Shown here: positions 52,818 through 61,274 of the stretch, one piece after another
How positions within the stretch are numbered: the first letter of the stretch is position 1
Layout: every line of letters starts with the position of its first letter
From: Pedobacter quisquiliarum
GTDB lineage: Bacteria > Bacteroidota > Bacteroidia > Sphingobacteriales > Sphingobacteriaceae
Reading direction: 5' to 3'
DNA length: 64,000 bases
Assembly (NCBI RefSeq): GCF_014642175.1
Contig: NZ_BMIL01000003.1
Coordinates: forward strand, 62,001-126,000
The notes under the pieces: model-generated
The model's input: the letters and a program-made list of their open reading frames with translations, nothing else
The model's database searches: none
What the model was told of the DNA's origin: nothing
Position numbers and translations under genes: made by a program

Positions 52818-54029
52818 TTAGTGCTCTGCCCATTCGATTTTGCTTAAGTCAACACCATCTTTGAACATTTCCCATAGTGGAGAAAGGTTCCGCAAATGAA
52901 GTACCGCTTTTTTGGTGTTCTCAATTGCATAATCAATTTCTGCTTCAGTTGTAAATCTACCTAGCCCGAAACGGATAGAAGAGTGTGCAAGATCATCAGA
53001 TAGACCAAGGCTCTTCAACACATAAGAAGGTTCAAGGGACGCTGAAGTACATGCAGAACCTGATGACACGGCAAGATCTTTCATCGCCATCATCAGACCT
53101 TCACCTTCTACATATTTGAAAGAGATATTGGTTACGTGCGGCAGGCGGTGTTCGCGGTTACCATTTACGTAGCTTTCTTCAAGTACGGTCAATGCACTTT
53201 CCAGTTTGTCTCTTAAAGCAGACAATCTTGCTGCTTCAGAAGCCATTTCCAGTCTGCATAACTCACATGCTTTACCTAAACCGACAATACCTGGTACATT
53301 AAGTGTTCCTGAACGCATACCACGTTCGTGACCACCACCGTCGATCTGTGCAGTAACTTTAACCCTTGGGTTTTTACGACGGACATAAAGCACGCCAACA
53401 CCTTTAGGACCGTACATCTTGTGTGCCGTGAAAGCCATTAGGTCAATACCGTCAGCATTTACGTCAACAGGGATTTTACCAACAGCCTGAGTACCGTCTG
53501 TCATGAAAAGGGCACCATATTTATGTGCAATAGCAGAGATTTCTTTAATTGGTTGTACAACGCCGATTTCATTGTTACCATACATGATGGTTACCAGAAT
53601 GGTTTGTTCGGTCATTGCCGCTTCAAGCTCCTGAAGATCGATTAAGCCATCTTCTTTAACGTTCAGGTAAGTAACCCTTGCGCCAAGCTTCTCCAGGTGT
53701 TTGCAGGTATCTAAAACTGCTTTATGTTCTGTAGTTGCAGTGATGATGTGGTTACCTTTGTCCTGGTACATCTCGAATACACCTTTAATACCAAGGTTAT
53801 CTGCTTCCGTCGCACCAGAGGTAAAAATGATTTCCTTTTCAGTACAGCCAATTAGCTTAGCCACCTGCTCACGTGCATAGTCTACACCTTCTTCAGCAAC
53901 CCAGCCAAAAGCATGATTACGGCTCGCCGCGTTACCGAACTTGTTGGTGAAATATGGGAGCATCGCTTCTAACACCCTTGGATCAAGGGGAGTCGTTGCA
54001 TTATTATCTAGATAAATAGGAAGTTCCAT
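52818..54029 (-). CDS. iscS: Cysteine desulfurase IscS
   Basis: A 403-aa PLP enzyme that moves sulfur from cysteine to IscU and other acceptors. It has [20 protein letters not shown] at the start, [10 protein letters not shown], the PLP-lysine [18 protein letters not shown] and the mobile-loop cysteine [17 protein letters not shown] (Cys about 328). The pattern is group I (IscS/NifS), not SufS. It is first in an iscS-iscU-iscA run; no IscR-like repressor is visible. Confidence 0.96.
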   Translation of the reverse strand: MELPIYLDNNATTPLDPRVLEAMLPYFTNKFGNAASRNHAFGWVAEEGVDYAREQVAKLIGCTEKEIIFTSGATEADNLGIKGVFEMYQDKGNHIITATTEHKAVLDTCKHLEKLGARVTYLNVKEDGLIDLQELEAAMTEQTILVTIMYGNNEIGVVQPIKEISAIAHKYGALFMTDGTQAVGKIPVDVNADGIDLMAFTAHKMYGPKGVGVLYVRRKNPRVKVTAQIDGGGHERGMRSGTLNVPGIVGLGKACELCRLEMASEAARLSALRDKLESALTVLEESYVNGNREHRLPHVTNISFKYVEGEGLMMAMKDLAVSSGSACTSASLEPSYVLKSLGLSDDLAHSSIRFGLGRFTTEAEIDYAIENTKKAVLHLRNLSPLWEMFKDGVDLSKIEWAEH

Positions 54030-54054
54030 AAAATATTGGGTCTTGTTTTATACA

Positions 54055-54062
54055 CAAAGATA
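54055..54062 (-). promoter_or_regulatory. Promoter -7 box for iscS
   Basis: The minus strand reads TATCTTTG, a perfect TAnnTTTG box, 26 nt before the iscS ATG. No -33 TTG is evident. Confidence 0.45.
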
Positions 54063-54144
54063 AGAAAAAAGATCGCCAGCGTATATTTGTCGACTTTTGT
54101 ATAGTAATTATTCCCTTATTTTTACAATTGGATAACCTTAAAAG

Positions 54145-54543
54145 ATGAATAAAATAGAACACATCGGTATTGCAGTTAAAAACATCGAAAGCGCCAACCT
54201 TGTTTACGAAAAAATTCTTGGTACGCCTAGCTATAAACAGGAGCTTGTGCAGAGTGAACAGGTAAATACTTCTTTCTTTAAAGTTGGGGAAAACAAGATT
54301 GAACTTTTGGAAGCAACCGGGCCCGACAGTCCGATTGCGAAGTTTCTGGCGAAGAAAGGGGAGGGCATACATCATATTGCTTTTGATGTGGATGACATTG
54401 TTTCAGAAATGGCCAGGTTGAAGGCAGAAGGCTTTGTGTTGTTGAATGAGGCGCCTAAGAAGGGTGCAGACCAAAAGTTGGTGTGTTTTGTGCACCCCAA
54501 AGATACCAATGGGGTGTTGATTGAATTGTGCCAACAAATATAA
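54145..54543 (+). CDS. mce: Methylmalonyl-CoA epimerase
   Basis: A 132-aa glyoxalase/VOC-fold enzyme that interconverts the epimers of methylmalonyl-CoA in the propionate pathway. It has NKIEHIGIAVKNIESANLVY (metal His about 6), the second repeat EGIHHIAFDVDDIVSEMARL (metal His about 73) and NGVLIELCQ (metal Glu). Length is normal. Methylmalonyl-CoA mutase genes are not in the window. Confidence 0.92.
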   Translation: MNKIEHIGIAVKNIESANLVYEKILGTPSYKQELVQSEQVNTSFFKVGENKIELLEATGPDSPIAKFLAKKGEGIHHIAFDVDDIVSEMARLKAEGFVLLNEAPKKGADQKLVCFVHPKDTNGVLIELCQQI

Positions 54544-54567
54544 AATGGAAATTATCTTCGTTGTTGC

Positions 54568-54598
54568 TTGTATATGTTTAATAAAATTAGGATATTTG
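54568..54598 (+). promoter_or_regulatory. Promoter of rpmE2
   Basis: TTG (54568-54570) and GATATTTG (54591-54598; one mismatch to TAnnTTTG) are 20 nt apart. The L31 start is at 54644, giving a leader of about 40 nt. Confidence 0.5.
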
Positions 54599-54643
54599 CA
54601 ACCTTAAAAATAAGCGACAACTAAGTATAAAAAATATAATATC

Positions 54644-54892
54644 ATGAAAAAAGATCTGCATCCATCAAACTATAGGTTCGTAGTATTTAAAGATATGTCT
54701 AACGATTATTCTTTTTTAACTAAATCTTGTGTAGATACCAAAGAAACGACTACTTGGGAAGATGGAAATGAATATCCATTATACAAATTGGAGATTTCTC
54801 ATACTTCACACCCTTTCTACACTGGTAAAATGAAACTTGTTGATACTGCTGGTCGTATCGATAAATTCAAAACCCGTTACGCTAAGAAGTAA
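54644..54892 (+). CDS. rpmE2: 50S ribosomal protein L31, type B (zinc-free)
   Basis: An 82-aa protein: [40 protein letters not shown], and the ending [20 protein letters not shown]. It has a single Cys and no CxxC pair, so it is the C- (zinc-independent) form; in many bacteria this paralogue replaces the zinc form under zinc limitation, but as the only L31 in sight it may be the normal one. A strong terminator follows. Confidence 0.94.
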   Translation: MKKDLHPSNYRFVVFKDMSNDYSFLTKSCVDTKETTTWEDGNEYPLYKLEISHTSHPFYTGKMKLVDTAGRIDKFKTRYAKK

Positions 54893-54916
54893 TTCAAAAA
54901 TAAAGACTTTTATTTT

Positions 54917-54945
54917 AAGTCCCGATGCATCTCGCACCGGGACTT
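54917..54945 (+). terminator. Intrinsic terminator of rpmE2
   Basis: AAGTCCCG (54917-54924) pairs with CGGGACTT (54938-54945), and an inner TGC/GCA pairing extends it. A T-run follows. The GlmU-like gene starts 19 nt further on. Confidence 0.85.
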
Positions 54946-54963
54946 TTTTTATTTTTGTTGCTT

Positions 54964-56139
54964 ATGACAATCAATTTATTTGATGATGGTGTATGGAATT
55001 CGCTCCGTCCATTGACCTTTACCAGGCCCGTTGCCGATCTCAGGCTGGGTATATTAACAATAGCCGAAAAGTGGTCCAAATACCTGCATGCAGATGCAGG
55101 GTTTATCACGCAGGCTTATCTCTCCACCAAATATCAGTCTAAATCAAACGTCGAATTTTACATCAACGGCTCTGTATGTCCTGATGAGCAACTGGTTGAT
55201 GTTATAAGTGCATTGCAAATCGGGGATGTCCTGATGAAGGATGACCTTTTGCTCGCAGCAAGACTGGAGCCAGGTATGCACTTCGATCCGGTACAGCCGC
55301 AAGGACGACCGGTAGCCTATGAAGCAGCCTTCATACGTATTGTTCATCCCGAAGATATATTCAAATTCAATGATGCCGAAATCCGTAAGGATTTCAAACT
55401 GTTGACCGCTGGGAGGACTTCCGCCGCGCTTAGCTCCACAAACACTGTAATCGGTCAGGATATATTTGTTGAGGCGGGTGTTGAGGCAGAATGTTCAACC
55501 TTTAACACTAAAGCCGGACCTATCTATCTTGGCAAGAACGCGCAGGTATGGGAAGGCGCTAACATTAGGGGATCATTTGTACTTGGCCACGACTCTCAGG
55601 TGAAGATGGGTGCGAAGATTTACGGACAAACAACCATTGGACCTTACTGCCGCGTAGCTGGTGAAATCAACAATGCCGTTATCTGGGGACATTCCTCAAA
55701 AGGACATGAAGGTTACCTTGGGAATTCTGTATTGGGGGAGTGGTGCAACATTGGTGCAGACTCCAACAACAGTAACCTGAAGAATAATTATGCAGAAGTA
55801 CGCTTGTGGGACTACCAGAAAGAGAGCTTCCGTAAAACCGGGCTGCAATTTTGTGGGCTCATCATGGCTGACCATGCGAAATGTGCAATTAATACGATGT
55901 TCAACACCGGCACGGTCGCAGGTGTGAGCGCCAATATTTTCGGTGCAGGCTTCCCGCGGAACTTCATTCCGGACTTTTCATGGGGCGGCTCGCATGGTTA
56001 TGAGGTGTACACACTCAATAAGATGTTTGAAACCGCTGCCAAAGTATTCGAAAGAAGGAACATGGTCCTGGATGAAACAGAGAAGAACATCTTAAAAGAA
56101 GTATTTGAATTAACAGCTGTCAACAGAAACTTTAAATAA
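54964..56139 (+). CDS. GlmU-like putative sugar nucleotidyltransferase
   Basis: A 391-aa protein. It opens with MTINLFDDGVWNSLRPLTFT and RPVADLRLGILTIAEKW, seen in GlmU-like proteins of Bacteroidota. The second half (about 190-340) is a left-handed beta-helix with hexapeptide repeats (IYLGKNAQVWEGANIRGSFV, GAKIYGQTTIGPYCRVAGEI, SVLGEWCNIGADSNNSNLKN). The N-terminal half lacks the classic LxAGxGTRM loop, so uridylyltransferase activity is doubtful. The frame extends to 54925, but that overlaps the terminator; 54964 is chosen. tpiA and prmA follow. Confidence 0.82.
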   Translation: MTINLFDDGVWNSLRPLTFTRPVADLRLGILTIAEKWSKYLHADAGFITQAYLSTKYQSKSNVEFYINGSVCPDEQLVDVISALQIGDVLMKDDLLLAARLEPGMHFDPVQPQGRPVAYEAAFIRIVHPEDIFKFNDAEIRKDFKLLTAGRTSAALSSTNTVIGQDIFVEAGVEAECSTFNTKAGPIYLGKNAQVWEGANIRGSFVLGHDSQVKMGAKIYGQTTIGPYCRVAGEINNAVIWGHSSKGHEGYLGNSVLGEWCNIGADSNNSNLKNNYAEVRLWDYQKESFRKTGLQFCGLIMADHAKCAINTMFNTGTVAGVSANIFGAGFPRNFIPDFSWGGSHGYEVYTLNKMFETAAKVFERRNMVLDETEKNILKEVFELTAVNRNFK

Positions 56140-56188
56140 CTGCAATGCCTTCGGCACTGCTTAACCTAAACTTATAAAAACCAATATC

Positions 56189-56950
56189 ATGAGGAAAAAA
56201 ATTGTAGCTGGGAACTGGAAGATGAATATGGACTATTCTGAAGGCCTTTCGTTGTTTTCGGAAATCGTCAACATGGTTCGCGATGAAAAAAAGGGCGATC
56301 AGCAAGCCATTATCTGTGCGCCATATATTCACCTGAATAGCCTTGCCAAATTAGGTGGTACAACGGTTCATATCGGTGCGCAGAATTGCCATCAGAATGA
56401 ATCTGGTGCCTTTACCGGAGAGATCTCTGCAAAGATGGTTAAGTCTGTAGGTTGCAGTTATGTGATCATCGGTCACTCTGAACGCAGACAATATTGTGCT
56501 GAAAACGACCTGCTTTTAGCAGAAAAGACTAAAGCTGCTTTAGCGCATGATCTTATTCCAATCTTCTGCATTGGCGAGACGCTGGATGAGCGTAATAACG
56601 GTGATTACTTTGAGGTGATCAAATCGCAACTGACAAATGGCATTTTCGATTTACCTGCAGCAGACTTTGCTAAAGTTGTTATTGCCTATGAACCAGTATG
56701 GGCGATTGGAACCGGCCTTACGGCATCTTCAGATCAGGCACAGGAAGTTCATGCATTCATCAGAGCAGAGATCGCTGCAAAGTTCGGCGCAGAAGTTGCA
56801 GAAGGCATCAGCATCCTTTATGGTGGTAGCTGCAATCCGAAAAATGCTGCGGAGTTGTTCGCACAGCCCGACATCGATGGCGGCCTGATTGGCGGTGCAT
56901 CCTTGAAATCCCGTGATTTTACAGATATTGTTAAAGCATTTAATTCCTAA
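56189..56950 (+). CDS. tpiA: Triose-phosphate isomerase
   Basis: A 253-aa TIM barrel of glycolysis that interconverts DHAP and glyceraldehyde 3-phosphate. The active site is complete: Asn/Lys in AGNWKMNMD, His in VIIGHSERRQY, Glu in VVIAYEPVWAIGTGL, and the phosphate loop ILYGGSCNPKNA and DGGLIGGASL. Its stop shares one base with the prmA start (TAATG), so the pair is translationally coupled. Confidence 0.97.
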   Translation: MRKKIVAGNWKMNMDYSEGLSLFSEIVNMVRDEKKGDQQAIICAPYIHLNSLAKLGGTTVHIGAQNCHQNESGAFTGEISAKMVKSVGCSYVIIGHSERRQYCAENDLLLAEKTKAALAHDLIPIFCIGETLDERNNGDYFEVIKSQLTNGIFDLPAADFAKVVIAYEPVWAIGTGLTASSDQAQEVHAFIRAEIAAKFGAEVAEGISILYGGSCNPKNAAELFAQPDIDGGLIGGASLKSRDFTDIVKAFNS

Positions 56951-57792
56951 TGCAGTATATACAAGTAACTTTTACGTTCCAAAGTATAGAAGCGTATCAG
57001 CAAGATCTACTCATCAGTGATCTTGCTGATATCGGCTTTAACACTTTCGAAGATACCGCGAAGGGCTTTTCAGCATTTATTGAAGGCGATCAATTTCAGG
57101 AATCTGCTTTAAAAAATCTGTTGACTGATGCCATTGGTGACACGCTGGAATACAGCTACGAGGTCGCGGAAATTGCGGGGCAGAACTGGAACGAGGAGTG
57201 GGAGAAAAATTTCGAGCCTCTAATAATCAGCGATCAGTGTTACGTACGGGCAACTTTCCATGCGCCAAGACCGGAGTATCCCTTTGAGATCGTAATTGAT
57301 CCGAAGATGGCATTTGGTACGGGGCATCATCAAACCACAACCATGATGATGGAATACATCTTGACCATGGATCTTGAAGGTAAGAAAGTGTTAGATATGG
57401 GTTGCGGAACGGGAATCCTGGCCTTCTTAGCGGCGAAGAAAGGTGCAACAGCGCTTACTGCGATCGACTACGATCAGGTTTGTTATGAAAGTACCGTTGA
57501 AAACGCGGCTTTGAATAACATTGATGGCATCGGGATTATTTGTGGGGGAAAAGAAGTTATTCCGGATACCGAGTTCGACGTGATTCTTGCCAACATCAAC
57601 AGGAACATTCTGTTAGATCAGATAGACCGGTATGCAGCCGTCCTAAAGGCAGGTGGATCGATCGTGTATAGCGGATTTTATGAATCTCCGGATTTAGAGA
57701 TGATCAAAACCGCCTCCGCTGCCGTGGGTATCGAATACCAGGACCACAAAAAGATTAATGACTGGGTTGCTGCCCGTTTTTTAAAAAAATAA
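56950..57792 (+). CDS. prmA: Ribosomal protein L11 methyltransferase
   Basis: A 280-aa SAM-dependent methyltransferase. The substrate-binding N-terminal domain (about 1-70) is followed by the catalytic domain with IDPKMAFGTGHHQTTTMMME (about 112-131), motif I KVLDMGCGTGILAFLAAKKG (about 140-159) and the NPPY-like motif DVILANINRNILL. It trimethylates L11. It overlaps tpiA by one base, and the Mpl-like gene follows after 5 nt. Confidence 0.94.
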   Translation: MQYIQVTFTFQSIEAYQQDLLISDLADIGFNTFEDTAKGFSAFIEGDQFQESALKNLLTDAIGDTLEYSYEVAEIAGQNWNEEWEKNFEPLIISDQCYVRATFHAPRPEYPFEIVIDPKMAFGTGHHQTTTMMMEYILTMDLEGKKVLDMGCGTGILAFLAAKKGATALTAIDYDQVCYESTVENAALNNIDGIGIICGGKEVIPDTEFDVILANINRNILLDQIDRYAAVLKAGGSIVYSGFYESPDLEMIKTASAAVGIEYQDHKKINDWVAARFLKK

Positions 57793-57797
57793 CGTTT

Positions 57798-59150
57798 ATG
57801 CGTATACATTTCATTGCGATAGGCGGTAGTGCTATGCACAACCTGGCTATCGCACTACATAAAAAGGGCTTTCAAATCACCGGCTCTGATGATGCGGTTT
57901 TTGAACCATCCAGCAGCAGACTTGCACGCTTCGGCTTATTGCCGGAGGTTATGGGTTGGGATGCTGATCGGATCAGCACAGCGCTCGATGCTGTGATTCT
58001 AGGCATGCACGCTTTCCCCGATAACCCAGAGTTGTTGAAGGCACAGGAACTTGGCGTGAAGGTTTATTCTTATCCGGAATACATCTATGAACAAACCAAG
58101 GATAAGTTAAGGGTTGTTATTGGTGGTAGTCATGGTAAAACCACCATCACCTCCATGATCCTTCATGTACTAAACTTCTACAATCGTGATTTCGACTATC
58201 TGGTTGGTGCGCAGTTAGCAGGTTTTGACACGATGGTGAAGCTAACAAATGAGGCTCTGGTAATCATCATTGAAGGCGACGAGTACCTGGCTTCGCCGAT
58301 TGACCGGAGACCGAAGTTCCATCTTTATAAGGCCAACGTTGCCGTCATTAGCGGGATTGCATGGGATCACATTAATGTATTTCCAACCTTCGAAAATTAC
58401 ATTGAGCAGTTCGACACTTTCATCAATACCATACAGCCAGGCGGTAAGTTAATTTACTGTGAGCTAGATGCGGAGGTGAGGAAGGTTGTGGAGGCATCAG
58501 CGGCTTCAATTGAGAAGATTCCTTATCAGATTCCGGCACATGACGTGCAGGATGGCATAACACGGTTGCTGCCAGGTGGAACACCACTGAACGTTTTTGG
58601 TAACCACAACCTGATGAATTTGAGTGCTGCAAAGCACGTTTGCGCAAGCCTGGATATTTCTGAACAGCAATTTGACGAGGCGATCGCTTCATTCAAAGGT
58701 GCTGCAAAACGCCTGGAGCTGATTGGTCAAACGGCTACTTCAAATGTGTACAAGGATTTCGCACACTCGCCATCGAAGCTTGAAGCGACAATTACTGCCG
58801 TGAAGTCTCAGTTTCCTGACAGGAAGTTAGTTGCTTGTATAGAGTTGCATACATTCAGTAGCTTGAATAAAGCCTTTTTAATGCAATATGAAAATACGAT
58901 GACGAAGGCAGATCAGGCAATCGTGTATATCGATGAAATTACATTTAAACACAAAAAAATTACACCGTTCACGGAGATGGATGTTCAGGGGGCTTTTAAA
59001 GATGATAATTTAATCTTCTTTAACGACAGAACGGCCCTGGAAAGCCATCTTTTAGCAATGAATTTTACTAACACGAACTTATTGCTTATGAGTTCAGGAA
59101 ATTTCAGCGGTTTAGATCTTATTAAACTGGCACGCGAGTTGAAGGCCTAG
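57798..59150 (+). CDS. mpl: Mpl-like Mur ligase (murein peptide ligase)
   Basis: A 450-aa Mur-family ATP ligase. The N-terminal domain starts HFIAIGGSAMHNLAIALHKK, the ATP loop is GGSHGKTTITSMIL (about 109-122), and the middle domain has the ISGIAWDHINVFPTFENY segment; the C-terminal domain has DFAHSPSKLEAT. This matches Mpl, which joins recovered murein tripeptide to UDP-MurNAc, more than MurC. It follows prmA closely. Confidence 0.88.
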   Translation: MRIHFIAIGGSAMHNLAIALHKKGFQITGSDDAVFEPSSSRLARFGLLPEVMGWDADRISTALDAVILGMHAFPDNPELLKAQELGVKVYSYPEYIYEQTKDKLRVVIGGSHGKTTITSMILHVLNFYNRDFDYLVGAQLAGFDTMVKLTNEALVIIIEGDEYLASPIDRRPKFHLYKANVAVISGIAWDHINVFPTFENYIEQFDTFINTIQPGGKLIYCELDAEVRKVVEASAASIEKIPYQIPAHDVQDGITRLLPGGTPLNVFGNHNLMNLSAAKHVCASLDISEQQFDEAIASFKGAAKRLELIGQTATSNVYKDFAHSPSKLEATITAVKSQFPDRKLVACIELHTFSSLNKAFLMQYENTMTKADQAIVYIDEITFKHKKITPFTEMDVQGAFKDDNLIFFNDRTALESHLLAMNFTNTNLLLMSSGNFSGLDLIKLARELKA

Positions 59151-59179
59151 GGGAAGAAACACACAGTTAAAAAACTATC

Positions 59180-59512
59180 ATGAACATTATCGGTAAAAAT
59201 ATTCGACAGCTACGACAGAAAAATGGATGGAGCCAGGGGGAAGTCGCTAAACGCTTGAAGATTTCCATACCTGCATTTTCCAAAATTGAAACGGGCATCA
59301 CAGATATAAATATCTCCAGATTAGAACAAATAGCAAACCTTTTTGAGGTGTCTACAATGGACATCATTTCTAAAGAAGGAGAAAACCCACAGTCGGTAAA
59401 CTTTGAAGAAATTAACAGCCTCAAAGAAAGATTGTCTGCACGGGAGGAAGAGATCATCAAGCTTCAAAAGAAGGTTATTGATCTTTACGAAGAAATAAGA
59501 GGCGAAAGCTAA
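59180..59512 (+). CDS. XRE-family HTH regulator with coiled-coil tail
   Basis: A 110-aa protein: HTH_3 domain (about 4-60; GKNIRQLRQKNGWSQGEVAK, ISIPAFSKIETGITDINISR) and a coiled coil (about 75-108; INSLKERLSAREEEIIKLQK). The tail should dimerise it. Targets are unknown. It follows the Mpl-like gene by 29 nt and overlaps the convergent YghO-like gene by 4 nt. Confidence 0.9.
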   Translation: MNIIGKNIRQLRQKNGWSQGEVAKRLKISIPAFSKIETGITDINISRLEQIANLFEVSTMDIISKEGENPQSVNFEEINSLKERLSAREEEIIKLQKKVIDLYEEIRGES

Positions 59513-60645
59513 AAATCCTTACGCAATGTCATGTGCCGCTTACCAAAAGCGGCACCCGTTGCTTCATGAATGGCCAGCATCTTATCATTAAAATCACCTA
59601 CCCAGGACATTTCCAGTTCCTCATATTGATTCAGCGGCAGCACATACTTGCCTAATGTAATAAACAGCGCTGATTCAAGTCCATGTTTCTGATAGGCCGT
59701 TTTCGTACCCATTACTATCGCGCGCATCCTGGAAACACCTTTCCAGCGTCGATATGCGAATATTAACATCTGCAGTAATCCAAGCTTACCATTAAAACCT
59801 TTGATCATTTGATTTGCATCTGGAATGGTCACTAAAAAGGAGGCTGGTTCTCCATTTACATAGGCAAACCAGATCAGTTTTTCATCCATTATGGTCTCCA
59901 TCTTCTTAAAGGACTCCATCAGCGTTTCTTTTTTGATCGGTACAAAGTTCTTGAAGTCTTTCCAGGCATCATTGTAGATCTCCATCAGGTCGCTTACATA
60001 CTTTTCGGAGTTCTTCTTAGAGAAATGTTCAAAGGTATAGCCTGGCTTATTGGCTACCCAGTTTGCAATTTTGGTGAAGCGCTCGGGAAATGGTTTTGTG
60101 ATATCAAGGTGATTGGTAATTTGCTCATAAGCAGTCTCAAAGCCATAAGCTTTGAAGAGTTGGTGGTAATAGGGTGGATTGTAGTTCATCCCGTAAGAGG
60201 GTGCTGTAAAACCTTCAACAAGCAAGCCCCAGAAAGAGTCATTCTCCCCGAAGTTAATTGGTCCTTCCATCGCCTTCATGTCCTGCGCTTTCAACCATTC
60301 TTCTGCAGTAGAGAAAAGCAATGTAGCTGCTTCAGCATCATCGATACATTCGAAAAACCCCATTCCACCGGTAGGTACCTCGTATTGCTGCGCTTTCTTA
60401 AAATTGATGAAGGCGGCAACACGTCCGACGATCTGGCCTTGATCATCCTTTAGAATCCATCTGGTACAAACACCATGACTGAAGAAGGGGTTTTTCTTAG
60501 GATCAAAGATTTGTTCGACATCCTGGTCTAAAGGACAGATCCAGTTTTCATCGTTTTTATAGATCAGGTGTGGAACGTTCAGAAAAGCGGTACGTGTACT
60601 TTTATTATTTACTTCTATGATCTGCATGCTTGTTGAATGGGCCAT
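59509..60645 (-). CDS. YghO-like GNAT-superfamily protein
   Basis: A 378-aa protein. It starts with IIEVNNKSTRTAFLNVPHLI and has PFFSHGVCTRWILKDDQGQI, GRVAAFINFKKAQQY and GPINFGENDSFWGLLVEGF, features of the long GNAT-like group related to E. coli YghO. Its activity is not established. A terminator lies just upstream, so it is probably expressed apart from the small acidic protein gene. Confidence 0.78.
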   Translation of the reverse strand: MAHSTSMQIIEVNNKSTRTAFLNVPHLIYKNDENWICPLDQDVEQIFDPKKNPFFSHGVCTRWILKDDQGQIVGRVAAFINFKKAQQYEVPTGGMGFFECIDDAEAATLLFSTAEEWLKAQDMKAMEGPINFGENDSFWGLLVEGFTAPSYGMNYNPPYYHQLFKAYGFETAYEQITNHLDITKPFPERFTKIANWVANKPGYTFEHFSKKNSEKYVSDLMEIYNDAWKDFKNFVPIKKETLMESFKKMETIMDEKLIWFAYVNGEPASFLVTIPDANQMIKGFNGKLGLLQMLIFAYRRWKGVSRMRAIVMGTKTAYQKHGLESALFITLGKYVLPLNQYEELEMSWVGDFNDKMLAIHEATGAAFGKRHMTLRKDF

Positions 60646-60653
60646 AAATTAAA

Positions 60654-60675
60654 AAGCATCCTGTTTAGGATGCTT
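60654..60675 (-). terminator. Terminator between the acidic protein and YghO-like genes
   Basis: AAGCATCC (60654-60661) pairs with GGATGCTT (60668-60675) with a 6-nt loop. On the minus strand the stem is followed by a T-run, 24 nt after the acidic protein stop and 8 nt before the YghO-like ATG, so it could also act as an attenuator for the latter. Confidence 0.75.
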
Positions 60676-60698
60676 CAATATTAAGTTTTTTTTACCAG

Positions 60699-60893
60699 TT
60701 AATAATCATCGTCGTCGTCAGAATCAAAAGTATCTAAGGTGTCCAAATCATCCAAAGGCAAATCAAAGTCGTCTTCATCATCGAAAGGAGACATTTTGCT
60801 AAAGCTGATGGTTTGAATCCCCTGTAAATTCTCATCTTCAAAGCCGGTATTATCAACAGAACTTCTCTTAGCGGATTTCTTAGTCGTTATCAT
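60699..60893 (-). CDS. Small acidic protein
   Basis: A 64-aa protein, counted from the ATG at 60893 (an ATG three codons upstream, 60902, is also in frame). The first 30 residues are basic/polar (ITTKKSAKRSSVDNTGFEDE), and the last 25 are almost entirely Asp, Glu, Leu and Thr (DDEDDFDLPLDDLDTLDTFD, then a run of five Asp and Tyr). I do not recognise the family. The tail resembles nucleic acid mimics or calcium-binding tails, but that is only a likeness. It has its own terminator. Confidence 0.72.
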   Translation of the reverse strand: MITTKKSAKRSSVDNTGFEDENLQGIQTISFSKMSPFDDEDDFDLPLDDLDTLDTFDSDDDDDY

Positions 60894-60902
60894 ACAAATC
60901 AA

Positions 60903-61274
60903 ATAAAATAGCTGGTTAACTCTTTAATTAAGATACAAAATGTTTTTTTGGGGTGTATTGGTTGTACCCTGCAAAATTAAAAAATAAATAAATCTTACAA
61001 GCTGAAATTTAAAAGATGTGTGAAAATTACACTTGGGATTTCAGGGCAAAAAAAAAAGTGGTAAAGATTTTGGCTTTACCACTTTTAACACACAAATGAA
61101 ACCCTGAATTGAGATATTGTTTTTAGGTTAGGTGAACATATCTTTGACCAATTCTATAAGAACGCGCTTTAACAAACCATGTTTGTTTAATTTCTGATAC
61201 AAGTTTAGTACAAACTTAAGAACCCACCAGATTATTTGAGTTAGTGGTAGTCTATCCTGAGTAAACGGTAATAT
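60903..61274. other. Intergenic interval with one terminator
   Basis: These 372 nt lie between the acidic protein gene start and the end of the propeller kinase. They hold the terminator at 61054-61086, an outer TTCAGGG/CCCTGAA pairing around it (61040-61046 with 61102-61108) and a short AAGTTT/AAACTT inverted repeat near 61202. I see no gene. Confidence 0.6.
61054..61086 (-). terminator. Intrinsic terminator downstream of the propeller kinase
   Basis: AAAAGTGGTAAAG (61054-61066) pairs with CTTTACCACTTTT (61074-61086) over 13 bp with a 7-nt loop; on the minus strand it ends in a T-run. It is about 190 nt after the kinase stop, leaving a long 3' UTR. A bidirectional role is possible. Confidence 0.8.

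Noticed and set aside
54004..54375. 123-codon minus-strand frame over the mce gene
   Set aside because: It is antisense to methylmalonyl-CoA epimerase, which has clear metal-site motifs.
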